Shown here piece after piece: positions 34,930 through 42,832 of a DNA stretch of 64,000 nt. The notes under the pieces were generated by a model. It saw only the letters and a list, made by a program, of their open reading frames with translations. It was not told the DNA's origin and did not search any database. The DNA is from Thermogemmatispora tikiterensis (GTDB taxonomy: Bacteria > Chloroflexota > Ktedonobacteria > Ktedonobacterales > Ktedonobacteraceae). The translations under genes were made by a program, and so were the position numbers. The first letter of the stretch is position 1, and each line of letters opens with the position of its first letter. Location of the stretch: assembly GCF_003268475.1 (NCBI RefSeq), contig NZ_MCIF01000002.1:574015-638014 (forward strand). The letters run 5' to 3'.

Positions 34930-35772
34930 ATGTACGCCAGGCAAGCAACAAGCGACGAAGCGACAGAGATGCTGGTCGAGCAGAAGCTGAACGCCTTCGC
35001 CCGCCTGCGCCCCGAATTTGAAGCGGCGTTCCTCTTTGTCCAGCAGGTACAGGGGCAGGAGCGCTTTGCGACCTTCCCTATCGAGATGACGGTGCGCTAT
35101 TTCCATGCTCTCTGGATCTGCGAGTGCAAAGACCGACTGCTGAGCGTGCCCAAGACTATCGAGCGCTACGAGGGCGAGCGCTGTCTGCAGCTGCTGCGCG
35201 GCTGGCAAGAGGGTGAGACCGCTGAAGTGGTTGCTTTCCTGCAGCGGCGGCTGGACGCTATGCCTTTTGCCGATCTCACGCGCCAGATCCAGGAGGCTCA
35301 CCGTCAGGGGCAAGGAGGGCCGAATCTGCTGTTACTGCGACTCCGTCATGGTCGGACCGTACTTCTGAATCGCGTGATGAATCTGCTTCAGGCCCTCGAT
35401 GCGATCTTTAGCCCGGACGAGGAGACGTTGCGCAGGCAGGTGCGGGAGGCCTGTCACCACTATGGCCACGAGCCGGAGCAGATCGAGGCTCAGCTGGCTG
35501 AATTGCGTTCGCCGCTCTATGCCTATCTGCCCCATCGCCTGTTGGCCCGCGAGAATATGCTCGTCATGAATCGCCTGGGGGCAAGCGCCTGCGCTGGTCA
35601 AGAGCGGCGTCTCTGGGGCGAAGCCCGACCTCTGATAGAAGGAGGGCCGCGGGCCCACGTCCTCGTTGATGGCTATCGCGATCTCACCTCAACACGCAAT
35701 CCTGTGCGCATGAGCCGCGCCGTCAGCCAGCTTATCGGCGCCAGTCTGCCGCTGGCCGCAAGCGCCGGCTGA
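34930..35772 (+). CDS. Hypothetical protein, all-helical
   Basis: 280 residues; I do not recognise the family. It is soluble and predicted mostly helical, with many Leu/Arg/Glu heptad-like stretches. Notable segments are FPIEMTVRYFHALWICECKDRLL (about 48-70), a middle LLLLRLRHGRTVLLNRVMNLLQALDAIF, and an Arg/Ser-rich end. There is no signal peptide or membrane helix. The ATG follows GGGGAGG. It has its own promoter and no obvious operon partner. Codon use and length support a real gene. Confidence 0.65.
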   Translation: MYARQATSDEATEMLVEQKLNAFARLRPEFEAAFLFVQQVQGQERFATFPIEMTVRYFHALWICECKDRLLSVPKTIERYEGERCLQLLRGWQEGETAEVVAFLQRRLDAMPFADLTRQIQEAHRQGQGGPNLLLLRLRHGRTVLLNRVMNLLQALDAIFSPDEETLRRQVREACHHYGHEPEQIEAQLAELRSPLYAYLPHRLLARENMLVMNRLGASACAGQERRLWGEARPLIEGGPRAHVLVDGYRDLTSTRNPVRMSRAVSQLIGASLPLAASAG

Positions 35773-35887
35773 AGCTGAAGCCACTCGCTCGCTCTGCCGA
35801 TTGAGGCTGAGTCGGCCTGCAGCCAGCCGCGCCGGCGTCGAGGGGGGGAGCCGGAACGAGCCGGAACGCGCCTGGGCACCTGCCGAT

Positions 35888-36367
35888 TTAGTGGCTCCGC
35901 CCGCCTCGACTCCTCTCGCCTGCTTCCACCTCGTCTAGCGATTGGAAGATCAGGCCGTCCACCGGCTCATCCTCACTGGGGCCAGCCTGTGCTGCCTCAG
36001 CGCGTGCTCCTGCAGGGGCGGGGCCCGCGCTGGCGAAGGCACTGAGTATGTGCCCGATCAGGGTCAGCAAGAGGCTATAAAAGATCGTAGTGGCAATGGT
36101 GCCGAAGAGGAAAGCCAGCGGTCCCGCGAGGTCAAGCCAGCTCACGGTGCTGCTCGCAATCATCCGCACATACGGCGAACTGTCCGGGCTGATGAAGAAA
36201 GCTCCACTGCTGCCGGGAGCCAGCCCGAGCTGGATGAGACGCTGATAGGTACTCCAGATCAGATATACCTCCACTGCGGCGGTAGCCAGCCCGAGAACCA
36301 TGATCAACCTGGCGGCTAAATGGCAGAGCCGTGCGAATTTTCCTTGAGCAAGGAGATCTTTCCACAT
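35888..36367 (-). CDS. Hypothetical two-helix membrane protein
   Basis: About 159 residues from ATG 36367 (GGGAAG ten bases upstream). Two hydrophobic segments are present: LIMVLGLATAAVEVYLIW (about 21-38) and FLFGTIATTIFYSLLLTLIGHIL (about 90-112). Between them is an outer loop with SSGAFFISPDSSPYVRM. The cytosolic tail is acidic and Ala/Pro-rich, with EDEPVDGLIFQSLDEVEAG. Family unknown. A longer frame to 36766 has basic, low-complexity residues and is probably not translated. Confidence 0.55.
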   Translation of the reverse strand: MWKDLLAQGKFARLCHLAARLIMVLGLATAAVEVYLIWSTYQRLIQLGLAPGSSGAFFISPDSSPYVRMIASSTVSWLDLAGPLAFLFGTIATTIFYSLLLTLIGHILSAFASAGPAPAGARAEAAQAGPSEDEPVDGLIFQSLDEVEAGERSRGGRSH

Positions 36368-36737
36368 ACGTTGTACGCTTCCCTTTCCAGTAGGGATAGA
36401 CAAGACTTGCCTTCGAAACCGGTGGCTGGCCTGGACTTGAGCCTGCGCTCGCTTCATCCTGAACGAGGCAAGTGGTCCCAGCCTGGCCAGCCGGACCGAT
36501 CTCCTGGCCGCTCGCTGTTCTTCTTTCTTTCCTTCTCGCCTGTTTTCTTTTGTCCTCTTAGCTGTTCCTGCTGACCAACAGCGGCGCGCCGCGGCGCCCG
36601 TCAGCTGTAGCAGGACGGTTAGTATTAGTATAGTACACAGGCCGGGATTGGCGCATATGTAGCCTGCCTGGTCTCCTTGCCTCTCTGCTCCTTCGCCGGC
36701 TGACCGCCAGAAGCCACAGGTCACCAGGTCGCTTTCC
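36368..36737. other. Spacer between the membrane protein and CmtR-type genes
   Basis: No gene seen. The plus strand has a TTAGTATTAGTATAGTAC run (about 36617-36634), whose minus strand gives TATACT, a possible -10 box for the leftward membrane protein gene with a leader of about 245 bases. No good -35 partner is visible. Confidence 0.35.
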
Positions 36738-36766
36738 TTGACGCGCGCGCCGCCGGGTGATATCAT
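36738..36766 (+). promoter_or_regulatory. Promoter of the CmtR-type sensor
   Basis: -35 TTGACG (36738-36743) and -10 TATCAT (36761-36766) with a 17-base spacer. Just downstream, TATC (36772-36775) and GATA (36786-36789) frame a weak dyad at the expected start site, which could be the autoregulatory operator. Confidence 0.6.
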
Positions 36767-36843
36767 CCACCTATCAGTCTATACGGATATATATGAGAGC
36801 TGCCGGGTGGCAACAAGCAAAGAAGAGGCAGGAGCGAGCGTAT

Positions 36844-37287
36844 ATGAAGAGTGAGGAAGAGAGAAACAGTGACAGCGCCACGTCGCAGATGGTGACGATA
36901 GCCGGCCTGGCGGACAGGCGGCGCGACGAGGTGCGGGACCGGCCCGCGAGCGAGGAGGCCCTGACACCAGAAGCTGCTGAGCTTTACGCGCGCTTCTTCA
37001 AGGTGCTCAGTGACCCGACACGCCTGCGCTTGCTCTCCTTGCTGCTGGAGGCTCCGGCCCAGGGGCGCACGGTCAGCGAGCTGGTAGCGGCTCTGGGAGT
37101 GCCCCAGGGACGGGTCTCGACCCATCTGGGCTGCCTGCGCTGGTGCGGCCTGGTGCAAGGGGTGCGCGAGGGGAAATATGTCTATTACCGCATCAGCGAC
37201 GAGCGCGTGCGTCTGCTCCTGACCATTGCGGGGACCCTGTTGCAGGAACATGCGGCCAGCATTGCCTCCTGCGGCGTCATTCGCTAG
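36844..37287 (+). CDS. ArsR-family Cd(II)/Pb(II) sensor, CmtR type
   Basis: 147 residues from ATG 36844 (CAGGAG nine bases upstream). Winged HTH with LSDPTRLRLLSLLLEA; the recognition helix region is GRVSTHLGCLRWCGLVQG. The C-x3-C pair within this helix and a further cysteine near the C-terminus (SIASCGV) reproduce the Cys57/Cys61/Cys102 metal site of mycobacterial CmtR (HLSCLRGCGLV). It should release DNA on binding cadmium or lead. An N-terminal 40-residue charged extension is extra. No metal exporter adjoins it; the CDF gene is 8 kb away and has its own sensor. Confidence 0.87.
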   Translation: MKSEEERNSDSATSQMVTIAGLADRRRDEVRDRPASEEALTPEAAELYARFFKVLSDPTRLRLLSLLLEAPAQGRTVSELVAALGVPQGRVSTHLGCLRWCGLVQGVREGKYVYYRISDERVRLLLTIAGTLLQEHAASIASCGVIR

Positions 37288-37380
37288 CGACCAGTCTGGC
37301 GAGAGGTGCGAGTCGACTGACAAGGGGAAGGAGAGAGGCTGACATTCTGGCTGGAACCGCCCACGGGAAGAGAGGCAAAC

Positions 37381-37411
37381 GGCCCAATCTCTCGGTTCGA
37401 GAGATTGGGCC
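37381..37411. terminator. Perfect 14-bp hairpin between convergent genes
   Basis: GGCCCAATCTCTCG (37381-37394) and its exact reverse complement (37398-37411) enclose a 3-base loop. It lies between the ends of the CmtR-type gene (rightward) and the GH53 gene (leftward). The minus strand continues GTTTGC rather than a long T-run. A bidirectional terminator or mRNA 3' stabiliser is the likely role. Confidence 0.6.
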
Positions 37412-37512
37412 ACCTGTGTGGGCGCATTGCGACTGTGTCGGCCTCGATACTGCTTGAACACTCGGTCGTTAGAGAGGAGAAGGGAAGATATCTGCTCGTT
37501 CGTGCCTGTGTG

Positions 37513-38739
37513 CTACTGGTAGCAGCGAATCGAAGGCAAGGCCCGACCTTGACGATCAAAGAGTGTCATGTTGTCCCAGGCATCGCCGGCCCCTGGCTCC
37601 CAGCCTACCCCGGGTATCCAGGCGGATTCCCAATAGACCAGTCCCCGTCCCCGGCCTTGTGGCACCCCTTCTACGATGGCTCGCACCGTGCGGATATAGG
37701 CCAGCTGTCCCTCGGGGGTCGGTGGATAGCCTGGCAGCAGCGGCGTCTGGGCGTTGACAATATTTGGCTCGCTGTCCCCATCGGTTAAGGTCCAGGGATA
37801 AGCTGTTTCTACCACCACCAGGTCCTTGCCATAGCGCGGAGCCAGATCGTTGAGATTGGCCTGCAGCGCCGAGAGCGGCCCGTGCCACCACGGATAGTAC
37901 GACAGGCCGATCACATCAAAATCCACGCCCTGAGCCAGGATATGATCGAAAAAGTAGCGGCTACCGGCATTATCGCCGCCGCGATCGATATGCACCATCA
38001 CCTCGATCGAGCGGCTGGTATCGCGTACAGCGGCGATAGCCGCCTTGAGCAAAGTTGCGAACTGGGGCCAGCGCTCTGTCCCGTTGACATAGATCTGGCC
38101 CTGGGGCCAGAGCATCCCTGCGGTCACCTCGTTACCCGTCTGCACCATCTCTGGTAGTGTCCCCTGGCGGGCCAGGGCCCCCAGCACCGAGCGCGTATAA
38201 TCGTAGACCGTCTGTGCTAGCGTTGCCAGATCCTGGCCCTGCCAGCTCTGTGGTGTCGTCTGGTGGCTGGGATCGGCCCAGAAATCGGAGTAATGGAAAT
38301 CGAGCAAGAAGTGCAGGCCCGCGGCCTTGATCCGGTGCGCCATGGTCAAAATATGTGGCAGATCGTTGTATGGGATCGGCGGCTGGACCCACAGTCGTTC
38401 ACGGATAAACGTCGCGCCGTGATGAGCCACGATCTGCTCGGCGGGCAGCACACGCCCATGATCAGAAAAGTGCTTGCCGACGTCCTCCAGCTGCTGCAGC
38501 GTAGAAAGGTCGTGGCCCAGCACTCGGGGGCGAGGTCGACCGCTCTGGCGAGGAGCCGGGTGTGGGGCCGCCAGCGCCGCCGGCAGACCACCGCCGAGGG
38601 TCAGACCGCCGGCCAGGGCCGTTGCTGTGGCCATCTGACCAAGGAAACGCCGCCGGCTGACGTGCTCTCTCCAGAGGGCGGGTACGGATCGCGCGCCCCT
38701 GGCAGCGGAGAGGAGATAGTTCTGCTCTTTGCGATCCAT
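37513..38739 (-). CDS. ganB: Secreted GH53 endo-beta-1,4-galactanase
   Basis: 408 residues. The N-terminus carries the twin-arginine motif SRRRFLG, a hydrophobic stretch and an Ala-rich cleavage region near residue 58, so export by Tat is likely. The mature enzyme is a TIM barrel with HFLLDFHYSDFWADP, the acid/base Glu in MVQTGNEVTAGMLWP, the nucleophile Glu in VVVETAYPW, and GLSYYPWWHGP, all typical of arabinogalactan endo-galactosidase. It cuts galactan outside the cell into oligosaccharides for the ABC importer encoded upstream. It is the last gene of the leftward gan-like operon. Confidence 0.92.
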   Translation of the reverse strand: MDRKEQNYLLSAARGARSVPALWREHVSRRRFLGQMATATALAGGLTLGGGLPAALAAPHPAPRQSGRPRPRVLGHDLSTLQQLEDVGKHFSDHGRVLPAEQIVAHHGATFIRERLWVQPPIPYNDLPHILTMAHRIKAAGLHFLLDFHYSDFWADPSHQTTPQSWQGQDLATLAQTVYDYTRSVLGALARQGTLPEMVQTGNEVTAGMLWPQGQIYVNGTERWPQFATLLKAAIAAVRDTSRSIEVMVHIDRGGDNAGSRYFFDHILAQGVDFDVIGLSYYPWWHGPLSALQANLNDLAPRYGKDLVVVETAYPWTLTDGDSEPNIVNAQTPLLPGYPPTPEGQLAYIRTVRAIVEGVPQGRGRGLVYWESAWIPGVGWEPGAGDAWDNMTLFDRQGRALPSIRCYQ

Positions 38740-38930
38740 CGATTCTGCCTACCTTCCTCAGTGAAATCGAGAAGTCTAAAGGCATCCTGCCCTATCTGCC
38801 GGCCAGGGCTGGCTACAGACTGGGAGTGGCTTTGCTCGCGTCTGGCCCGGGCCGGCAACCTCAACAGCAACAGGACAGAACCTACCACATTGACTATGCC
38901 TGGCAGAGGGCAGACGGGCAAAAAAGGGCA

Positions 38931-39860
38931 CTAAGAGCGCAGACTGCCAAAGGTCAAACCGCCCTGCCAGTAGCGCTGCAGGAAGAGAAAGCCGATCATC
39001 AGCGGGATCACCGAGATCAGCGAGCCGGTAATCACCAGCGTATAGAGAATGCGCGACCCACTGAAGGCCTGGGACAGCTGATTCCAATTAGCCAGGCCAA
39101 CGGTCAGCGGGTAGTAGGCCGGGTTATTGGTTACCACCAGGGGCAAGAAAAAGTTATTCCACGTTCCCACGAAGGTCAGCAGCAGCACCGTCACAAAGCC
39201 GGGAGCCAGCAAGCGCAGGGCAATGCTCCAGAAAATGCGCCACTCGCTGGCTCCATCGACGCGTGCCGCATCGAGCAAATCGTCAGGGAGCGCCTGCTCA
39301 GCGTAGACGCGCATCAAATAGACCCCAAAGGGGGTCACCAGCGACGGCAAGATGATGGCCAGCGGCGTATTCACCAGGCCGACCTTGCTCAGTAGCAGGT
39401 AGGTGGGGATAGCCAGGGCTGTATTAGGTACCATGATGCTTCCCAGGATAATAGCGAAGACCAGCTCGCGCCCGGGGAAAGAGAGCTTGGCGAAGGTGTA
39501 ACCGGCCAGCGTCGCGATCAGCGATGCTCCCAGGGCACTCACCACCGCGTAGTAGGCCGAGTTGGTCAGCCAGGTGACGAAGATGCCATTATCGTAGGTA
39601 AAGACATCGTGCAGGTTCTCCAGTAGATGGAAATCCGGCGCGAACCACAGTCCGAAGGTCGAGAACAGCTCATCGTTGGTCTTCGTTGCCGAAACCACCA
39701 GCCAGAAGAGCGGAATCACAAAGTAGACCAGCATCAGCACCAGAAAGAGCAGGACCAGACCGCGCAGCGTCCAGCCGCTGCGTCGACCCACTGTCCGGGC
39801 CGAGATCTGTCGTGTGGCAGCGACAGAGCCGCCAGCCGGAAGCGATCCAATACGAGCCAT
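38931..39860 (-). CDS. ganQ: Sugar ABC importer permease, MalG/GanQ type
   Basis: 309 residues with six hydrophobic segments and the EAA loop VYAEQALPDDLLDAARVDGASEWRIFW near residue 185-210. Such permeases pair with a MalF-type partner, here the gene just upstream. The ATG overlaps the TGA of that gene (TGATG), so translation is coupled. Family members import maltose, galactan or other oligosaccharides; galacto-oligosaccharide is inferred from GH53 and GH35 in the locus. Confidence 0.9.
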   Translation of the reverse strand: MARIGSLPAGGSVAATRQISARTVGRRSGWTLRGLVLLFLVLMLVYFVIPLFWLVVSATKTNDELFSTFGLWFAPDFHLLENLHDVFTYDNGIFVTWLTNSAYYAVVSALGASLIATLAGYTFAKLSFPGRELVFAIILGSIMVPNTALAIPTYLLLSKVGLVNTPLAIILPSLVTPFGVYLMRVYAEQALPDDLLDAARVDGASEWRIFWSIALRLLAPGFVTVLLLTFVGTWNNFFLPLVVTNNPAYYPLTVGLANWNQLSQAFSGSRILYTLVITGSLISVIPLMIGFLFLQRYWQGGLTFGSLRS

Positions 39861-40861
39861 CAGCGTTGCCCCCTGCGATAGGTCACAAGCATGAAGACGT
39901 AGGAGAAGACGAAGACCACGGCGCCGAGCACGAAGGAGACCGCGGCGGCGTAGTTGTACTGCTGGTTCGTGAAGGCCAGGTTATAGGCGTAGAGGTTCGG
40001 CGTATAGTGGTCCTGAATCAGATTAGGGACGATAGCCGTCATAATCTGCGGCTCATTGAAGAGCTGCAATGTCCCAATGATTGAGAAGACCACTGTCAGC
40101 ACAATAGCCGGGGCGATCAGCGGAATCTTGATGTGCCGGGCGATCTCCCAGCCGCTGGCCCCGTCGACGCGCGCCGCATCGTAGAGCTCCGGCGGGATGG
40201 CCTGCAGGGCGGCATAAAGGATCACCATATTGTAACCGGTCCACTGCCAGGTCAAAATATTGGCGATCGACGGCAGGAGACCGGCGGCGGTCAAGAAAGG
40301 TGGTGGTGGCCAGTGCAGCAACTCCGCCAGTTGGGCGAAAGGGCCGATATGGGCGCTATACAGATAGCCCCAGAGCAAAGCGCCGATCACGCTGGGGATC
40401 GCATAGGGAAGAAAGTAGCCCAGGCGGAAGATTGTCTTGAAGCGCACGATCTGACTATCGAGCAGCAGGGCCAGCCCCAGGGCGAGACCGAGCATCAAGG
40501 GCACCTGCGTAAACAGGAGCAGGAGGACATTGCGTACCCCCTCCCAGAAATTGCCATCGTGCAGGACCTCCTGATAATTTTGCAGCCCTACGAAGGTAGT
40601 GCCTCCGATCAAACGCTCGATAAAGAAGCTAGTCCAAAGCGCGTATAGTAGCGGTACCAGGATAAAGAATGAGAAGAGCAGCAAGAACGGGAGCAAGAAG
40701 AGGTAAGGGATCAGCGCTCGCTGGCGCCAGTGCCGCCAGTGCCGCCAGTGCCGCAGAGAGCTGAGAAGACCGCTGGAGGGCGGTGCCAGTTCCTGGACCT
40801 CGATCGCTTGCTGTATTGCTTCAGTCTGACTATGCCTTGCCATATGCCGTGACGGTATCAT
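39860..40861 (-). CDS. ganP: Sugar ABC importer permease, MalF/GanP type
   Basis: 333 residues with six membrane helices and the EAA loop AIPPELYDAARVDGASGWEIARHIKIPL. The cytosolic N-terminus contains a tandem (Arg-His-Trp) peptide encoded by a 9-bp DNA repeat (40725-40751). ATG 40861 has GAGAGG at good distance. It lies between the binding protein and GanQ-type genes. No ATPase gene is in the locus, so a shared MsmX-type ATPase encoded elsewhere is expected. Confidence 0.9.
   Translation of the reverse strand: MIPSRHMARHSQTEAIQQAIEVQELAPPSSGLLSSLRHWRHWRHWRQRALIPYLFLLPFLLLFSFFILVPLLYALWTSFFIERLIGGTTFVGLQNYQEVLHDGNFWEGVRNVLLLLFTQVPLMLGLALGLALLLDSQIVRFKTIFRLGYFLPYAIPSVIGALLWGYLYSAHIGPFAQLAELLHWPPPPFLTAAGLLPSIANILTWQWTGYNMVILYAALQAIPPELYDAARVDGASGWEIARHIKIPLIAPAIVLTVVFSIIGTLQLFNEPQIMTAIVPNLIQDHYTPNLYAYNLAFTNQQYNYAAAVSFVLGAVVFVFSYVFMLVTYRRGQR
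40725..40751. repeat. In-gene 9-bp tandem repeat
   Basis: CGCCAGTGC occurs three times in a row within the coding sequence of the MalF-type permease, and a partial fourth unit follows. It keeps the frame and encodes a repeated Arg-His-Trp tripeptide in the cytosolic N-terminus. Slippage could change the copy number in units of three residues. Confidence 0.8.
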
Positions 40862-40963
40862 CGTACAGGCCTCTCATTCAGGCGAGGAAAGTAAAAGAGA
40901 GGGTGAGAAAGAGCCGACCCAGCGCAGAGCGTGGGAGCAGCATGGCATCGCGGGCCAGGAACG

Positions 40964-41023
40964 GTGCCGGGCGAGATCGAGCGGCTGGCCCCGGTTGCTG
41001 ACCGACCGACACCCGCCCGGCAC
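40964..41023 (-). promoter_or_regulatory. Intercistronic stem between binding-protein and permease genes
   Basis: GTGCCGGGCG (40964-40973) and CGCCCGGCAC (41014-41023) form a 10-bp perfect stem around a 40-base loop, directly after the binding-protein stop. Such stems often protect the upstream message, so the binding protein would be made in excess over the permeases. Confidence 0.45.
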
Positions 41024-41040
41024 CTCCCTGACGAGCGTGC

Positions 41041-42363
41041 TCATGAGATGACCGTAAAGCCCTGTGAGCGGGCGTAGGTCACCACCGCGTTCTGCGTATT
41101 ATGCATCGCCTGCTCGAACGAGATCTTGCCGTTCACCGCCTCCGCCAGCTGATTCTGCAGCTGGGAGAAAACATAGTCCTGGAAGGGACTCCACTGGAAG
41201 GAAGTGTTGACCTGCTGAGCGGACTCCACAAAGATGCGGTTAACCTGCTGACCGCCGTAGAATGAGTTGGCCGTATCGAAGCTAGGGTCCTGCAGAGCGC
41301 TCTTCTGGGATGGGAAGAGGTAGAGCTTCTGGGTCAAGATCTTGACCGACTCGGGATTTGTATTCAGCCACTTCACAAACTCAGCGGCCTCAGCGGGGTG
41401 CTGGCACTGGGTCGTCACGGCGTCGGTTGAGCCGCCCCAGTTGGCCGAGGCCTGCTCACCAGCGCTCCACTGCGGGAGGGGTGCCACGCGCCACAGACCG
41501 GCGGACTTGGGGGCGAAGCCCTCCAGATCGGATGGCGCCCAGGCGGCGGTGATCCAGGTTGCCAGCGTCCCATTCTGGAGTGCGGCGTACCAGTCGTTGT
41601 TCCAATCAGCGGCGGTGCTTACTGCCCCGCTCTTGACCAGGTTGCCCCAGTAGTTGGCCACCTTAAGCGCGGCGGCGTCATCCAGATGGATCTTGATCGT
41701 CGTCCCATTGACTACGAAGGGTTGAGAACCGGCCTGCCAGAGCAGCGAGAAGAACCAGGGACCATCGCTAGCGGAGAAATCGGTGATAAAGATCTTGGGA
41801 TTGGCTTGGTGCAACTGAATGGCTTCCTGGGCGTACTGGTCCCAGGTGGTGGGAACGGGGAGATTGTATTTCTTAAAGATATCTTCGCGGTAGAGCAGGC
41901 CCATCGGACCGGTATCCTGGGGGATGGCGTAGACTTTGCCGCCGCTGGAGACCTGGGCCCAGGTCCAGGCAACGAACTGATCTTTCACATCGTTGGCCCC
42001 GTACTGCGAAAGATCGACCAGCTTCCCGCTGAGGATGTACTGGGGGAGATAAGCGTACTCGATTTGCACTACGTCGGGAGCGCCTGAGCCGGCCTTGAGA
42101 GCTGTCGTTAGCTTGGTGTACTCCGTGCCACCCGAACCGACGTTCTGCCATTTGATCTTGATGTTGGGATGGCTCTTCTCGAAGAGATCAATCGCTTGCT
42201 GGAGGTTGGGCACCCAGGACCAGAAGGTGAGCGTCACCGGCCCAGAGCTGGCGGGCGTCCCACCACAGGCCACGAGATAGCTGCTGATGCTGAGCGCCAG
42301 GAGCAGCAGCAGGCCAGCCTTGGCCATCCCCCTGGCACGGCAAAATAGGAGACCGCGGTTCAT
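41041..42363 (-). CDS. ganS: Sugar ABC importer binding lipoprotein (GanS type)
   Basis: About 440 residues. ATG 42363 follows AAGGAGG and is preferred over 42426. The signal ends in the lipobox YLVACGG, so the protein is lipid-anchored. The body matches family 1 sugar-binding proteins: VTLTFWSWVPNLQQAIDLFEKSHPNIKI, DVVQIEYAYLPQYI, then GPMGLLYREDIFKKYNLPVPTTWDQY. It captures oligosaccharides for the two permeases encoded downstream. It is the first gene after the LacI-controlled promoter, with a leader of about 358 bases. Confidence 0.92.
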   Translation of the reverse strand: MNRGLLFCRARGMAKAGLLLLLALSISSYLVACGGTPASSGPVTLTFWSWVPNLQQAIDLFEKSHPNIKIKWQNVGSGGTEYTKLTTALKAGSGAPDVVQIEYAYLPQYILSGKLVDLSQYGANDVKDQFVAWTWAQVSSGGKVYAIPQDTGPMGLLYREDIFKKYNLPVPTTWDQYAQEAIQLHQANPKIFITDFSASDGPWFFSLLWQAGSQPFVVNGTTIKIHLDDAAALKVANYWGNLVKSGAVSTAADWNNDWYAALQNGTLATWITAAWAPSDLEGFAPKSAGLWRVAPLPQWSAGEQASANWGGSTDAVTTQCQHPAEAAEFVKWLNTNPESVKILTQKLYLFPSQKSALQDPSFDTANSFYGGQQVNRIFVESAQQVNTSFQWSPFQDYVFSQLQNQLAEAVNGKISFEQAMHNTQNAVVTYARSQGFTVIS

Positions 42364-42727
42364 CTCTCGTTTCCTCCTTGACTGCACTGTAGGAGCTGAC
42401 GCCTGCTGAAGACATTGCAGACGCAATCAACTGAGTGACCGATTGACCCGGCGACGTTGATTCGTTGGTTCATCCTCTCGGCGCTGACTCAGTCAACCGT
42501 CTCTTCTCCCATGCCATCCCCTCAGCCGTCTCTTCATCCGCCTGTCCCATCTGCCCGTTAGTTCATCCGTCCGTCCGCCCGTCCGTTCATCCCTGTACGC
42601 CCAACCCAGATCGCTCTCTGTCAGCCGCTCGCTGGTGTGGGGCGTCGACTTCCTGCCAGGCCGACCAGGCCCGACCGCTTTCCTTGCCTGCCCTGACAAG
42701 GGGAGGTGGAACGGTCCACACGCGAAA
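42364..42727 (-). promoter_or_regulatory. Long purine-rich leader of the gan-like operon
   Basis: The minus-strand transcript from the promoter at 42728-42757 has a leader of about 358 bases. It contains four copies of GGATGAA (plus-strand TTCATCC at 42469, 42533, 42562 and 42586) and a run of GGAC/GGGC tetranucleotides near 42567-42588. No reading frame here looks like a gene. A role in RNA binding or translation control is possible but unproven. Confidence 0.45.
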
Positions 42728-42757
42728 AGTATAGAAGATGGACCGGTCCATGTCAAG
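42728..42757 (-). promoter_or_regulatory. LacI-operated promoter, leftward (importer/galactanase)
   Basis: On the minus strand, -35 TTGACA (42751-42756) and -10 TATACT (42728-42733) are spaced by 17 bases. The spacer holds the perfect palindrome ATGGACCGGTCCAT (42738-42751), a typical LacI-family operator with a central C-G. A repressor bound here would block RNA polymerase directly. The whole 30-bp element is mirrored at 42774-42803. Confidence 0.88.
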
Positions 42758-42773
42758 TAATAGTCCATTCACC

Positions 42774-42803
42774 CTTGACATGGACCGGTCCATCTTCTAT
42801 ACT
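42774..42803 (+). promoter_or_regulatory. LacI-operated promoter, rightward (repressor/GH35)
   Basis: -35 TTGACA (42775-42780) and -10 TATACT (42798-42803) with a 17-base spacer containing ATGGACCGGTCCAT (42780-42793). The element is the exact reverse complement of 42728-42757, with 16 bases between the arms. Operator centres are 42 bp apart, four helical turns, so two dimers or one tetramer could bind on one DNA face. Confidence 0.88.
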
Positions 42804-42832
42804 CTAAGCGAAGAGTTGAGGATGCGCTTTCG

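Noticed and set aside
35888..36766. Longer 292-residue version of the two-helix membrane protein
   Set aside because: The first 133 residues are basic, low-complexity and overlap the CmtR promoter region on the other strand; ATG 36367 is more natural.
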